The position numbers were made by a program, and so were the translations under genes. From Pontivivens marinum (GTDB taxonomy: Bacteria > Pseudomonadota > Alphaproteobacteria > Rhodobacterales > Rhodobacteraceae), in contig NZ_OCTN01000001.1 in the NCBI RefSeq assembly GCF_900231835.1, positions 744,001 to 808,000 of the forward strand: DNA of 64,000 nt, given 5' to 3'. A model generated the notes under the pieces. It saw nothing but the letters and a program-made list of their open reading frames with translations. It did no database searches and was not told the DNA's origin. Below, one piece after another: positions 27,922 to 37,441 of the stretch. How positions within the stretch are numbered: the stretch's first letter is position 1; each line of letters opens with the position of its first letter.

Positions 27922-28829
27922 TCTACAAACGTGTTGCCCTGATTGGTCTGGGCCTGATTGCCGGCTCGATTGCGCTGGCCGCAAAACGGCGCGGCTTGGC
28001 AGAAACGGTTGTGGGTACAGCCCGCACCGCCCAAACGCGGGAAACCGCACAGAAAATCGGGCTGGTGGATGAGGTTTTCGAAACACCTGAACAGGCGGTA
28101 AAGGATGCCGATCTGGTGATCCTATGCGTGCCGGTGGGTGCCATGGCGGCCGTCGCCGCGCAAATCGGTCCGCATCTAAAGGCGGGATGTGTTATCTCAG
28201 ACGTGGGTTCGGTCAAGCAGGCGGTGATTGATGCCGTATCCCCGCACCTGCCCGATGGCGTAATCTTTATCCCCGCGCACCCGTTGGCAGGAACGGAACA
28301 TTCCGGCCCCGAGGCAGGCTTTGCCACCTTGTTCGACAACCGCTTTTGCCTGCTGACCCCCACCGATGCCGCGCCTGTGAATGAGGTCGCCCGCTACCGT
28401 GATTTCTGGGAACAGATGGGCGCGAAGGTGGAGCAGATGGACGCCGAACATCACGACCGCGTTCTGGCCGTGACCAGCCATGTGCCCCACATCATCGCCT
28501 ACACAATGGTTGGCGTTGCGGATGATTTGCGGCGGGTGACCAATTCCGAGGTCATCAAATATTCCGCCGCTGGTTTTCGTGATTTCACGCGGATCGCCGC
28601 ATCTGACCCGACGATGTGGCGCGATGTGTTCCTGAATAACGAGGCCGCAACGCTGGAAATTCTGGGCCGCTTCACCGAGGAGCTGTTCGCCCTGCAACGC
28701 GCGATCCGCAAGGGGGACGGTGAGTTGCTGTTCGATTACTTCACCCGCACCCGAGCAATCCGGCGCGGTATTCTGGATGCCGGTCAGGATACGGATGCGC
28801 CCGATTTCGGACGCACCCGATCAGATTAA
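27918..28829 (+). CDS. tyrA: Prephenate/arogenate dehydrogenase
   Basis: 303 residues. NAD(P)-dependent dehydrogenase of tyrosine synthesis. The N-terminal nucleotide loop reads ALIGLGLIAGSIALA; SDVGSVKQAV and PAHPLAGTEHSGPEAG (with the catalytic His) are signature blocks, and EHHDRVLAVTSHVPHIIAY completes the family. The ATG overlaps hisC (ATGA). No ACT or chorismate-mutase domain is attached. Its 3' end overlaps the convergent DUF2125 gene by four bases. Preference for prephenate or arogenate cannot be told from these motifs. Confidence 0.94.
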   Translation: MIYKRVALIGLGLIAGSIALAAKRRGLAETVVGTARTAQTRETAQKIGLVDEVFETPEQAVKDADLVILCVPVGAMAAVAAQIGPHLKAGCVISDVGSVKQAVIDAVSPHLPDGVIFIPAHPLAGTEHSGPEAGFATLFDNRFCLLTPTDAAPVNEVARYRDFWEQMGAKVEQMDAEHHDRVLAVTSHVPHIIAYTMVGVADDLRRVTNSEVIKYSAAGFRDFTRIAASDPTMWRDVFLNNEAATLEILGRFTEELFALQRAIRKGDGELLFDYFTRTRAIRRGILDAGQDTDAPDFGRTRSD

Positions 28830-29833
28830 TGCAGGCGCGGCGCTGGCCCTAGGCTGAGCGGACCAATCCGTGTCCGCCCATCGCGAAAGGTCAGCGGCGC
28901 GGCCAGTGACGCACGATCCCCATCCGCCGCTGCCAACAGCCCTAGGCCAAAGCTGGCCGTACGCGCTGCCGTTTCATCCAGCGCACCGTTCACCACGGCA
29001 AGGTCCAGCATGTCCTCCCAATTGCGCAGACGCACGTTCAGGTTCCCCTCGGCCAGACCGGCCGCATCGGCCTGAACCGCCCCCTGCGCCCGCATATCCA
29101 ACTGCCCCCAAGCCGCGCTGACATCGGCGATATCCAGTGCATCCAGCATAGGACGATCACGTTCCAGATTGCTGAGGCTGATGGGCATCTCGAACCCGGC
29201 CACCGCATCCACATGCACGCTATCCACACGTTCGGGCAGAATATCGGCAGGATCGAACCGGTCCTTTAGGTCCGACGACATCATCAAATTCGTTAAGGTC
29301 AGGCCCATACGGTGCTGCGTCGCATCGCTAACGCCCTCTGGTTGTTCCGTTGCCATGAACAGTTCCGGCACCTCAACCACCCAACCTGCGGTGCTGGTAA
29401 AGGTCACATCCCGCCCCTCAACCCGTGATCGGTTCAGTTCAAACCGGCCATTTGCCGATACGGCCAGCGAGGCGCGCAGCAAATCGCCCTCGACCGTGAT
29501 GCGTTGATAGGGCGAGGCAAGCTGATGCTGCCCCGGCCAGACGGCGATAATCTCGAACGGTTGATAGCTCAGCGTTAGCATCTCGAACCGTGGGCCCTGC
29601 CACATCCAGCCGCTATCAGGATCAGCCAGTTCCACATCGGTCAGGATCGTATCCACCCGATTGGGAAAGCCGGTGATGCGCAAATCCGCGTAATCCGCGA
29701 CCCAACCATCCGCCTGCCGTTCGGCAAACCACGTCTCGACCGCATCGCGACGCAGGCTGGCATTAACCCACCAATAGCCCGACCACCCGATTACGGCGAT
29801 CACGACAATGGCAATGATAGCTCTGAACGACAT
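28826..29833 (-). CDS. DUF2125 family protein, membrane-anchored
   Basis: 335 residues. An N-terminal hydrophobic segment (about 3-26, IIAIVVIAVIGWSGYWWV) anchors or exports the protein; the rest is beta-rich and should be periplasmic (ITGFPNRVDTILTDVELADP, the recognisable DUF2125 opening). The family is common in alphaproteobacteria and has no firm function. It is transcribed alone, convergent with tyrA and divergent from the cyclotransferase gene, with only 64 bases between the two starts. Confidence 0.82.
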   Translation of the reverse strand: MSFRAIIAIVVIAVIGWSGYWWVNASLRRDAVETWFAERQADGWVADYADLRITGFPNRVDTILTDVELADPDSGWMWQGPRFEMLTLSYQPFEIIAVWPGQHQLASPYQRITVEGDLLRASLAVSANGRFELNRSRVEGRDVTFTSTAGWVVEVPELFMATEQPEGVSDATQHRMGLTLTNLMMSSDLKDRFDPADILPERVDSVHVDAVAGFEMPISLSNLERDRPMLDALDIADVSAAWGQLDMRAQGAVQADAAGLAEGNLNVRLRNWEDMLDLAVVNGALDETAARTASFGLGLLAAADGDRASLAAPLTFRDGRTRIGPLSLGPAPRLH

Positions 29834-29897
29834 GATGATCCCTCTCGATCCTGCGGCCCCAAGGGCCTATAGCTTGGCGCGGCTTGGAGGAAGTTCA

Positions 29898-30440
29898 ATG
29901 GATATGCAAGATTTATGGGTGTTCGGCTACGGATCGCTGATGTGGAATCCCGGTTTTGAACATGATGACCGGCAGGTTGCGACCCTGCACGGGTATCGCC
30001 GGTCATTCTGTATGCATTCGGTTGAGCATCGCGGCACGCCCGAGGAACCCGGTCTGGTCCTTGCGCTAGAGGAAATGCCCATGTCCACCTGCCACGGCGT
30101 TGCCCTGCGGGCGACCCCCGCCCATGCGCAGGAAACACTGGCCTATCTGCGCGCGCGTGAATTGGTCACTGATGCTTATCTGGAGCGGGTCTGCCCCGTG
30201 CAACTGGCCGATGGGCGCATGGTTCAGGCGCTAACCTATGTGATGGACTTGAACCATGTCCAATATGCGCGTGACCTGACACTGCCACAGCAGGCCGAAA
30301 TCATTGCGCGGGCGGTTGGCGGGCGCGGCCCGAACACCGATTACCTCAGCGCGACAGTGGCCGCATTGCGTGAGCAGAACATCGCAGATGACGAACTGCA
30401 CACGCTAGAGGAAATGGTAAGCGGGCTTAACCTCCGCTAA
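29898..30440 (+). CDS. ChaC-type gamma-glutamylcyclotransferase
   Basis: 180 residues. The GYGSLMWNPGF glycine-rich loop and the catalytic segment (VEHRGTPEEPGLVLAL) match ChaC proteins, which split glutathione to 5-oxoproline and Cys-Gly. The conserved Glu is within that second segment. The ATG at 29898 has a near-perfect GGAGG eight bases upstream; upstream in-frame codons to 29808 overlap the DUF2125 start and are unlikely. gshB lies 4 kb away on the same strand, so synthesis and breakdown of glutathione are encoded near each other. The 3' end overlaps the convergent LysM gene by 14 bases. Confidence 0.9.
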   Translation: MDMQDLWVFGYGSLMWNPGFEHDDRQVATLHGYRRSFCMHSVEHRGTPEEPGLVLALEEMPMSTCHGVALRATPAHAQETLAYLRARELVTDAYLERVCPVQLADGRMVQALTYVMDLNHVQYARDLTLPQQAEIIARAVGGRGPNTDYLSATVAALREQNIADDELHTLEEMVSGLNLR

Positions 30441-31545
30441 GCTGTCGCGCGACGATGCGGAACCACGATCCATCGGACCGCATTCCAGCCAAACCACGGT
30501 TGATGCGAGAAATCGCGGCAACGCCCGCCGGATTGGACTGGTTGGCAACCGCATGCAGGGTCACGCCACGCTCCAACGCGGGAACCGGTGCGACACGCCC
30601 GGCCAGACCCGATGTTGCGATCGCGGCTTGCGCATCCGAACGGGGCAGGCTGACCACATCAACCTGACCGCTTGCCAGTGCCTCGAAACAGGCCGCCGCA
30701 TTCGCAGGCGTGGTTAGCGATCCACGACGACCGGGCAAACGATCCGCATCCAGATCAAAGGTAAACAGGTTTTCAGGACGGCAAATGCGCGAACGGCTTA
30801 GATCGGATGGATCCGTAGCGCCGGTGACAGGGCTGCCCGTTAGGGTCCAGCCAGTCATCTGAATCTCATGGAACGGCTGCGAGAAGGCGTATTTCGCGCA
30901 CAGCTCGATCATCTCCACCGCCAAGGTTTCGATCACGTTGCAATCGGGGCGGATCGACGGAAAGCCGATATCATATGCCTCACTGCCCATCGCACGCAGG
31001 AAGCCGGGCAGATCGCGCGCTACCGTTACGTCAATCTGCGCATTTGGCACGACATCCAGATATGCGGTCTGCAACAACTCGGTCGCCAAGCCGCCATTTG
31101 GCAAATCACGGCCCGAATATGGTGCATTTCCGTCATAGGTGACGAAGCTAACATCCAATTCCGCAGATGATTCCGGCTCCGCGACCACTTCAGGATTAGG
31201 CGAAACAATCGGCTCCGAAACAACCTCTGGGCGAGGCTCTGGTGCGGTCGGCACAGGCTCGACAATCGTAGGGGCAACAACAACGGGGATCTGCGCCTCA
31301 CTCGGTGCGCAAATAATATCCAGAACGCTGCCAACCTCGATCAGGTTTGGATCAGGTCCGATAACCGACTGATTAGCCTCATAAAGCGGACGGAAATTGT
31401 CGTGCCCATAAGCCCGGATATTGATGCCGCGCAGGGTGTCGCCCACCTGAATCGTATATGGCTCACACGCTGTTTGAGCCAATGCGGTCGTTGCGGTAAA
31501 CGCAACAGAGACGCCAACCGCGCACGATAATAGCTTCTGTTTCAC
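30427..31545 (-). CDS. LysM domain fused to solute-binding (SBP_bac_3-like) domain
   Basis: 372 residues. Parts in order: signal peptide 1-23; LysM domain about 28-80 (YTIQVGDTLRGINIRAYG), which binds peptidoglycan glycan; Pro/Glu/Val-rich linker about 85-128; then a domain like family-3 amino-acid-binding proteins (about 130-370, with LPNGGLATELLQTAY and DIGFPSIRPDC). No permease or ATPase gene is nearby, so the binding domain may sense rather than import. The GTG start at 31545 has AGGGGA upstream. It is divergent from the proton-channel pair at 31722, sharing 176 bases of control region, so a joint role at the cell wall is plausible but unproven. Confidence 0.82.
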   Translation of the reverse strand: MKQKLLSCAVGVSVAFTATTALAQTACEPYTIQVGDTLRGINIRAYGHDNFRPLYEANQSVIGPDPNLIEVGSVLDIICAPSEAQIPVVVAPTIVEPVPTAPEPRPEVVSEPIVSPNPEVVAEPESSAELDVSFVTYDGNAPYSGRDLPNGGLATELLQTAYLDVVPNAQIDVTVARDLPGFLRAMGSEAYDIGFPSIRPDCNVIETLAVEMIELCAKYAFSQPFHEIQMTGWTLTGSPVTGATDPSDLSRSRICRPENLFTFDLDADRLPGRRGSLTTPANAAACFEALASGQVDVVSLPRSDAQAAIATSGLAGRVAPVPALERGVTLHAVANQSNPAGVAAISRINRGLAGMRSDGSWFRIVARQLSGG

Positions 31546-31721
31546 GGCTGTCCCCTGAGTACTTTATCTTTCATCGTGTTCTGTACGCATTTGCACACGA
31601 AAGCGCTAGTCTTGGCAAGCCTACCGGCATCACAGCCTGCTCATCAACGTAATGGGCAGTATAAGATTGGATTACCGGCATAAGCTGAGTAGGATCGCGA
31701 AAAAACAGGCGGGCGCTCGGA

Positions 31722-32855
31722 ATGCTTCTCGAAACAGAAAAAGAACCACAGTTCTCACAGCCGATCAGACAGATCGTGTTGATGGTGCTGATCCTCATCC
31801 TCGCAGGGGCTGGCGGCTTTCTGATCTATGGCAGTGTGGCGCCGATCTTCCTCGCCAATATCTACCTAAACGGCTTTATCCTCGCGGTTTTTATCCTGGG
31901 CGTGATGGCGTGTTTCTGGCAGGCGCTGCAACTGACCAGCTCCGTCAACTGGATCGAGGGGTTCGCGCTGAACCGTCCGGGCCACGAATTTGTGCAATCA
32001 CCACGGCTGCTGGCCTCACTGGCGGCATTGCTCAAGGACCAGCGCGCACGCCGCGGCGTGACCGCAAATTCTAGTCGCTCCATCCTTGATTCGGTCGCAA
32101 CCCGACTGGATGAGGCACGCGACATCACGCGCTACATCATCAATCTGCTGATTTTTCTGGGCCTGCTGGGCACGTTTTACGGCCTCGCCACGACCGTCCC
32201 CGCCGTTGTTGAAACGATCCGGTCCCTCGCCCCCACCGATGGTGAGGAAGGCATCGCCGTCTTTGAACGCCTGATGAGCGGCCTTGAAAGCCAGCTTGGC
32301 GGCATGGGCACGGCCTTCGCGTCGTCGCTGCTGGGCCTTGCCGGATCGCTGGTGGTTGGCATGTTGGAACTGTTCGCGGGCCACGGTCAGAACCGGTTCT
32401 ACATGGAGCTTGAGGAATGGCTGTCCTCCATCACCCGCATCGGCGTCGGTGGTGAGGGGGATAGCGGCGATGGTGAGGTCGGCGTTGCCTATGATCTGGC
32501 CGGTCTGGGCGAAATGATGCATCGGGCCGAGGAACGTCGGGTCGAGGATGGCGCACGCATGGCCGAACTGGTCGCAACCATGTCCGCCATTGCCCACAAT
32601 ATGGATGGCAATAGCCGTGGCGCATCCGATCCCACGCTGCTGCGCATCGCTGATGGACAGGACCGTCTGATCACTCTGATGGAGGCCCGAGACGAGGAAA
32701 CCGGCGCGCTAGATGCCGAAACCCGCCTGCGCCTGAAAAATATCGACGTGCAGTTGCTGCGCGTGCTTGAGGAGCTTTCCGCCGGCCGTCAGGACAGCGT
32801 GACGGAAATCCGTGCCGAAATCGCGACAGTCGCCGCTGCGCTTAGGGGCGCCTGA
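31722..32855 (+). CDS. MotA/TolQ/ExbB-type proton channel protein
   Basis: 377 residues. Four hydrophobic segments at about 17-37, 47-70, 139-160 and 196-219, as in MotA (ExbB and TolQ have three). The last two, with the LIFLGLLGTFYGLATTV and GMGTAFASSLLGLAGSLVVG signatures, form the conserved MotA_ExbB core. About 140 residues of charged, partly coiled tail follow in the cytoplasm. With the next gene it should form a proton-conducting stator-like complex. It is not the flagellar MotA (no flagellar genes nearby) nor TolQ (no tolR/A/B). The stop codon shares one base with the next start. No strong ribosome site was seen. Confidence 0.87.
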   Translation: MLLETEKEPQFSQPIRQIVLMVLILILAGAGGFLIYGSVAPIFLANIYLNGFILAVFILGVMACFWQALQLTSSVNWIEGFALNRPGHEFVQSPRLLASLAALLKDQRARRGVTANSSRSILDSVATRLDEARDITRYIINLLIFLGLLGTFYGLATTVPAVVETIRSLAPTDGEEGIAVFERLMSGLESQLGGMGTAFASSLLGLAGSLVVGMLELFAGHGQNRFYMELEEWLSSITRIGVGGEGDSGDGEVGVAYDLAGLGEMMHRAEERRVEDGARMAELVATMSAIAHNMDGNSRGASDPTLLRIADGQDRLITLMEARDEETGALDAETRLRLKNIDVQLLRVLEELSAGRQDSVTEIRAEIATVAAALRGA

Positions 32856-34834
32856 TGGCCCTGCGCCGCCGATCGGGCGAGGGGTTCACCGCAAATATCT
32901 GGCCCGGTTTTGTGGATGCGATGACCGCGCTGCTACTAGTGCTGATGTTCGTGCTGACCATCTTTATGGTCATGCAATTCGTATTGCAGGAAACCATTAA
33001 CGGACAGGATCGCCGCCTGAACGAGTTGGGGGTCGAACTCTCCACACTGGCCGAGGCATTGGGGCTGGAACAGCAGAACTCCGATCAGCTTGAGACTGAG
33101 GTGAACACCCTGACCGGTTCGTTGAGCGAGAGCGAGCAATTGGCCGAGGCACGCCGCCTGACCATCGCCTCGCTACAGGCCGATGTTGCGGATGCCACCA
33201 CACGTATCGCCAGTTTCGAGGCTCAGGTCGCCTCACTTCTGGCCCGCAACTCCGATTTGGACACGGCGCTGGCCTCGTCCCGTAATGAAAACGCGGAGCG
33301 GGCGGAACAACTGGCCGCCACCTCGGATGAGCTAACCGCCTCGAACGATGAAATCGCCCGTCTGCGCGATGTGAACGCACAGGAAATCAGCCGCGCGGAG
33401 GCCCTGCAACTGGCCCTCGCACAGGCACGATCCGAGATTGACGAGCGGACAGAAAATGCCCGCCTCGCCGCCGCCCAGCGTGAGGCGCTGGAGGCCATGA
33501 TCGCCGATCTGGAAACACAATCCGCCGCGCAGCAGGCCAGCCTTGCCCAACTGTCCCAACAGCTTGAAAACAGTATGGAACAGGGTGAACGCCGTGCCAC
33601 TCGCATCGCCAGCCTTGCCGCTGCCCTGGAGCAAACGCAAACCCGCCGTGACACCCTGATCGCTGAGGGCACAGATCTACGCGCCGAAATCAACGGCCTG
33701 CAAACCCGTCTGAGCGCGGAGGAGCAAGCACGGCTCGAGGAACAGGCCGCGATTGCCGCTCTACAGGAACGCCTAGACACAACCCAAACCGCGCTGAGCG
33801 ATGAGGAGCGCGCACGGTTAGAGGAAGCCGCCGCCGCCGAACGCCTGCGCCAGCAACTCGCCGAAACAGGTGGCGAGCTAACGGAAAGCGAACGCGCGCT
33901 ACTGGCCGAGCAAGCTGCCACCGCCGCCCTGCGCGCCCGATTGCAGGAATCCGACACCGAGCTGACCGCCATGACCCTCGCACTGGAACAGCAACGGCAG
34001 GAGGCAGAGGACACGCTGACCCTGCTGGCGGCCGCCGAATCCGCACGGTCACTGGTCGATCAGGCCCGCGCAGATGAGTTGAGCGAGCTGGAGCGCCAGC
34101 GCGGCCTGCTGGCACAGGCCAATAACCTGCTGACCGATCAGCGCACCCAAACGGCCGAGGCACGGCGGCAGGTCGCCCTGCTCAACCAACAATCCGCCGC
34201 CCTACGTCAACAGCTCGCCAGCCTGCAATCCCTGCTGGATGAGGCACAGGCCCGCGACGTTGAAAACGAGGTCCGGATCGAGGCATTGGGCAGCCAGCTC
34301 AACACCGCTCTCGCCCAAGTCGCCGCCGAACAGCGCCGCCGTGCTGAGGAGCTGGAGGATGAAGCCGTTCAACTGCGCCAATACCGCTCCGAATTCTTTG
34401 GCCGCATGCGTGAGGTTCTGGGCAGTCAGGAGGGCGTGCGCGTCGTTGGCGACCGCTTCGTCTTCTCGTCCGAGGTGCTGTTCGAACCCGGCTCCGCCTC
34501 GCTCGGCTTTGACGGGCGTGGACAGATCACCGGCGTTGCCCGCGTGATCCAAAGCATCACCGATGAAATCCCCACCGATATCGACTGGATTCTACAGGTT
34601 AACGGCCACACGGACCGCATTCCTGTCGGCGTCACCTCGGAATATGCCGATAACTGGGAACTGAGTCAGGCCCGCGCCCTGTCAGTTGTACGCTATTTGG
34701 CGGAGGTTGAGGGCATTGCGCCCGACCGATTGGCCGCAGCAGGTTACGGTGAATTCCAACCGGTGGATGAGGGGTCCAGCTTCGAGGCATTGGCCCGCAA
34801 CCGCCGGATCGAGCTAAAGTTCACCGAACGCTGA
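32855..34834 (+). CDS. MotB/OmpA-like proton-channel partner with long coiled coil
   Basis: 659 residues. A short cytoplasmic start is followed by one membrane helix (about 19-44) with Asp21 at its entrance (GFVDAMTALLL), the position of the proton-carrying Asp in MotB, TolR and ZorB. Residues about 50-525 are almost unbroken heptad-rich, Glu/Ala/Arg/Gln-rich coiled coil. Residues about 530-659 are an OmpA-like peptidoglycan-binding domain (VLFEPGSASLGFDG, VNGHTDRIP, NWELSQARALSVVRYL). The architecture is MotB-like but with an exceptionally long periplasmic rod. Translation is coupled to the MotA-like gene (TGATG). A strong terminator ends the unit. Function is unknown; see the findings. Confidence 0.88.
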   Translation: MALRRRSGEGFTANIWPGFVDAMTALLLVLMFVLTIFMVMQFVLQETINGQDRRLNELGVELSTLAEALGLEQQNSDQLETEVNTLTGSLSESEQLAEARRLTIASLQADVADATTRIASFEAQVASLLARNSDLDTALASSRNENAERAEQLAATSDELTASNDEIARLRDVNAQEISRAEALQLALAQARSEIDERTENARLAAAQREALEAMIADLETQSAAQQASLAQLSQQLENSMEQGERRATRIASLAAALEQTQTRRDTLIAEGTDLRAEINGLQTRLSAEEQARLEEQAAIAALQERLDTTQTALSDEERARLEEAAAAERLRQQLAETGGELTESERALLAEQAATAALRARLQESDTELTAMTLALEQQRQEAEDTLTLLAAAESARSLVDQARADELSELERQRGLLAQANNLLTDQRTQTAEARRQVALLNQQSAALRQQLASLQSLLDEAQARDVENEVRIEALGSQLNTALAQVAAEQRRRAEELEDEAVQLRQYRSEFFGRMREVLGSQEGVRVVGDRFVFSSEVLFEPGSASLGFDGRGQITGVARVIQSITDEIPTDIDWILQVNGHTDRIPVGVTSEYADNWELSQARALSVVRYLAEVEGIAPDRLAAAGYGEFQPVDEGSSFEALARNRRIELKFTER

Positions 34835-34839
34835 AACGA

Positions 34840-34870
34840 AAAAGGGCGGCTCCGATGGAGCCGCCCTTTT
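34840..34870. terminator. Bidirectional terminator between the MotB-like gene and clpA
   Basis: A perfect 14-bp stem (AAAAGGGCGGCTCC / GGAGCCGCCCTTTT, three-base loop GAT) lies 6 bases after one stop codon and 5 bases before the convergent one. The A-run and T-run on the two sides make it a good terminator in both directions. Confidence 0.93.
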
Positions 34871-34874
34871 CGAT

Positions 34875-37202
34875 TTATTCCGCTGTCAGCAGCGGTGGTT
34901 TGTCATTCGTGATCCGCTTGTTATCATCCGCGATGTCCAGCTTCAGCTTGTCATCCTTGACCGACACCTTGACCACACCACCCTTGGCCAGCTTGCCGAA
35001 TAGCAGCTCCTCGGCCAGTGGCTTCTTGATGTGTTCCTGAATCACGCGGCCCAGTGGACGCGCACCCATACGGTCATCATAACCACGATCCGCCAGCCAT
35101 TCAGCCGCCGCGCGGGTCAATTCAAAGGTGACGTTCCGGTCCATCAACTGCGCTTCGAGTTGCAGAACGAACTTCTCGACCACCTTCAGGATAACCTCCT
35201 TCGGCAATGCGCCGAACGAAATCACAGCATCGAGACGATTGCGGAATTCAGGTGTGAAGGTCCGCTCAATCGCGGCTGTATCCTCACCCTCGCGCCGCTC
35301 ACGACCAAAGCCGAGGGCGTTTTTCGCCTGCTCCGACGCACCGGCGTTCGAGGTCATGATCAGCACAACATTGCGAAAATCGACTTGCCGCCCGTTATGA
35401 TCAGTCAGCTTACCGTGATCCATGACCTGCAACAGGATGTTGAACACGTCCGGATGCGCCTTCTCGATCTCATCCAACAGCAACACGCAATGCGGGTCCT
35501 GATCGACACCATCGGTCAGCATTCCGCCCTGATCAAACCCGACATAGCCCGGAGGCGCACCGATCAAACGGCTGATCGCGTGCTTTTCCATGTATTCGGA
35601 CATGTCAAAGCGCAGCAATTTCACGCCCAGCGTCGATGCCAGCTGATTGGCCACCTCGGTTTTACCCACGCCGGTTGGACCCGCGAACAGGTAGTTTCCG
35701 ATGGGCTTTTCAGGTTCACGCAGACCGGCACGAGCCAGTTTGATCGACGCGGACAGGGCTTCGATCGCGGCATCCTGACCAAAGACGACCCGCTTGAGCG
35801 AGGCCTCCAGATCCTTGAGCACGGCGCTGTCATCCTTGGACACCGATTTGGGCGGGATGCGCGCGATTTTCGCGACAACGGCCTCGATCTCCTTGGCAGT
35901 GATGGTCTTGCGACGCTTGGAATCCGGCAACAAGTGTTGTGCCGCGCCCGCCTCATCAATCACGTCGATCGCCTTATCGGGCAATTTGCGGTCGTGAATA
36001 TAGCGTGCGGCCAGCTCCACAGCAGACTTGATCGCCTCCTGCGTATAGCGGATTTCGTGATGCTCCTCGAAGATCGATTTCAGCCCGCGCAGGATTTTCA
36101 CCGTGTCATCTACGGTTGGCTCCTTCACGTCGATCTTCTGGAACCGGCGGCTGAGCGCCCGATCCTTTTCGAAGTGCTGGCGGAATTCCTTATAGGTGGT
36201 CGATCCCATGCAGCGCAGGCCACCGTTTTGCAACGCTGGTTTCAGCAGGTTCGACGCATCCATCGCCCCGCCCGAGGTCGCACCAGCGCCAATTACCGTG
36301 TGGATTTCGTCGATGAACAGAACGGTGTCCGGATGATCCTCCAGCTCCTTCATCACGGCCTTTAGCCGCTCCTCGAAATCACCACGATAGCGGGTGCCGG
36401 CCAGCAGAGAGCCCATATCGAGCGAGAAAATCGTTGCCTCGGACAGGATTTTGGGCGTTTCACCGTCCACAATCTTGCGCGCCAGCCCCTCAGCAATTGC
36501 TGTTTTACCAACGCCCGGATCACCCACCAGCAGCGGGTTGTTCTTGCGACGGCGGCACAGTACCTGAATGCAGCGTTCCACTTCCTCGGCGCGGCCGATC
36601 AGCGGATCAACACCACCCATGCGCGCCTTGGCGTTCAGATCGACGCAGTATTTCTCCAGCGCGGATTCTTCCTTGCCGCCCTGTGGATTGCCGGTTTGGC
36701 CGTCGGCCTCCTCATGATCGTCCTCCGCACCCAGAACAGGGCGGGTATCGGAATGGGTCGGGTCCTTTGCCACGCCGTGGCTGATATAATTCACCGCGTC
36801 ATAGCGGGTCATATCCTGTTCTTGCAGGAAATAGGCTGCATGGCTTTCCCGCTCGGCAAACATGGCGACCAGCACATTCGCGCCGGTCACTTCGGTCCGG
36901 CCCGAGCTTTGCACATGGATTGCCGCACGCTGGATCACCCGCTGGAAACCGGTGGTCGGTGCGGCCTCGGAACCCTCGATATCACTGACCAGCGCATCCA
37001 GTTCCTCGTCCAGAAAATTGGTCACTGTGCCGCGCAGCTGATCCAGATCAACGGAGCACGCGGTCATAACCCGCGCCGCATCCGGTTCATCAATCAGCGC
37101 CAGCAGCAAATGCTCCAGCGTGGCCAGCTCGTGTTTTCGCGCGTTGGCTAGTGACAGCGCATTGTGAATTGCGGCTTCGAGAGTATTCGTGAATGACGGC
37201 AT
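34875..37202 (-). CDS. clpA: ATP-dependent Clp protease ATP-binding subunit ClpA
   Basis: 775 residues. AAA+ unfoldase that feeds proteins into ClpP. The N-domain (residues 1-145) has two Clp repeats ([26 protein letters not shown]). Walker A of D1 is [13 protein letters not shown] and of D2 [13 protein letters not shown]. The ClpP-docking loop is seen as NALGFGRER, and the C-terminus carries the sensor-2 motif ([20 protein letters not shown]). The ATG at 37202 is the family start with GAAAGGA upstream; 13 extra codons to 37241 are unlikely. No clpS adaptor gene lies upstream, where it is often found. Confidence 0.96.
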   Translation of the reverse strand: MPSFTNTLEAAIHNALSLANARKHELATLEHLLLALIDEPDAARVMTACSVDLDQLRGTVTNFLDEELDALVSDIEGSEAAPTTGFQRVIQRAAIHVQSSGRTEVTGANVLVAMFAERESHAAYFLQEQDMTRYDAVNYISHGVAKDPTHSDTRPVLGAEDDHEEADGQTGNPQGGKEESALEKYCVDLNAKARMGGVDPLIGRAEEVERCIQVLCRRRKNNPLLVGDPGVGKTAIAEGLARKIVDGETPKILSEATIFSLDMGSLLAGTRYRGDFEERLKAVMKELEDHPDTVLFIDEIHTVIGAGATSGGAMDASNLLKPALQNGGLRCMGSTTYKEFRQHFEKDRALSRRFQKIDVKEPTVDDTVKILRGLKSIFEEHHEIRYTQEAIKSAVELAARYIHDRKLPDKAIDVIDEAGAAQHLLPDSKRRKTITAKEIEAVVAKIARIPPKSVSKDDSAVLKDLEASLKRVVFGQDAAIEALSASIKLARAGLREPEKPIGNYLFAGPTGVGKTEVANQLASTLGVKLLRFDMSEYMEKHAISRLIGAPPGYVGFDQGGMLTDGVDQDPHCVLLLDEIEKAHPDVFNILLQVMDHGKLTDHNGRQVDFRNVVLIMTSNAGASEQAKNALGFGRERREGEDTAAIERTFTPEFRNRLDAVISFGALPKEVILKVVEKFVLQLEAQLMDRNVTFELTRAAAEWLADRGYDDRMGARPLGRVIQEHIKKPLAEELLFGKLAKGGVVKVSVKDDKLKLDIADDNKRITNDKPPLLTAE

Positions 37203-37407
37203 ACCGCAGGTCCTTTCGTCTGCCGCCGCGCGTGATGGCACGACGGGCGAGCGCGACGGAGGCGCTCCCTCTACATTTCGACTTCAACGGAGGAGGATCA
37301 AGAGGGAAATGTCCCAGATCACCGGAAACTGTAAGTTTCGGGTATTTCACCTAACGCCCGAAGTAGCCGGTTTGTACGATATCATCACGCAGGATCTGGA
37401 TTTCAAG

Positions 37408-37433
37408 GCGGGCGGAGCCATTGCCCCGCCCGC
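37408..37433 (-). terminator. Possible terminator after pyc
   Basis: An 8-bp GC stem (GCGGGCGG / CCGCCCGC, ten-base loop) lies just past the pyc stop codon. No T-run follows on the minus strand, so termination may be weak or Rho-dependent. The remainder of 37203-37407 should hold the clpA promoter; no clear hexamers were found. Confidence 0.4.
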
Positions 37434-37441
37434 TGAATTTA

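Noticed and set aside
31722-34834. A Zorya-type anti-phage system
   Set aside because: Only the MotA/MotB-like pair is present; no helicase, nuclease or other Zorya genes flank it, and the long coiled coil is on the B subunit, not the A subunit.
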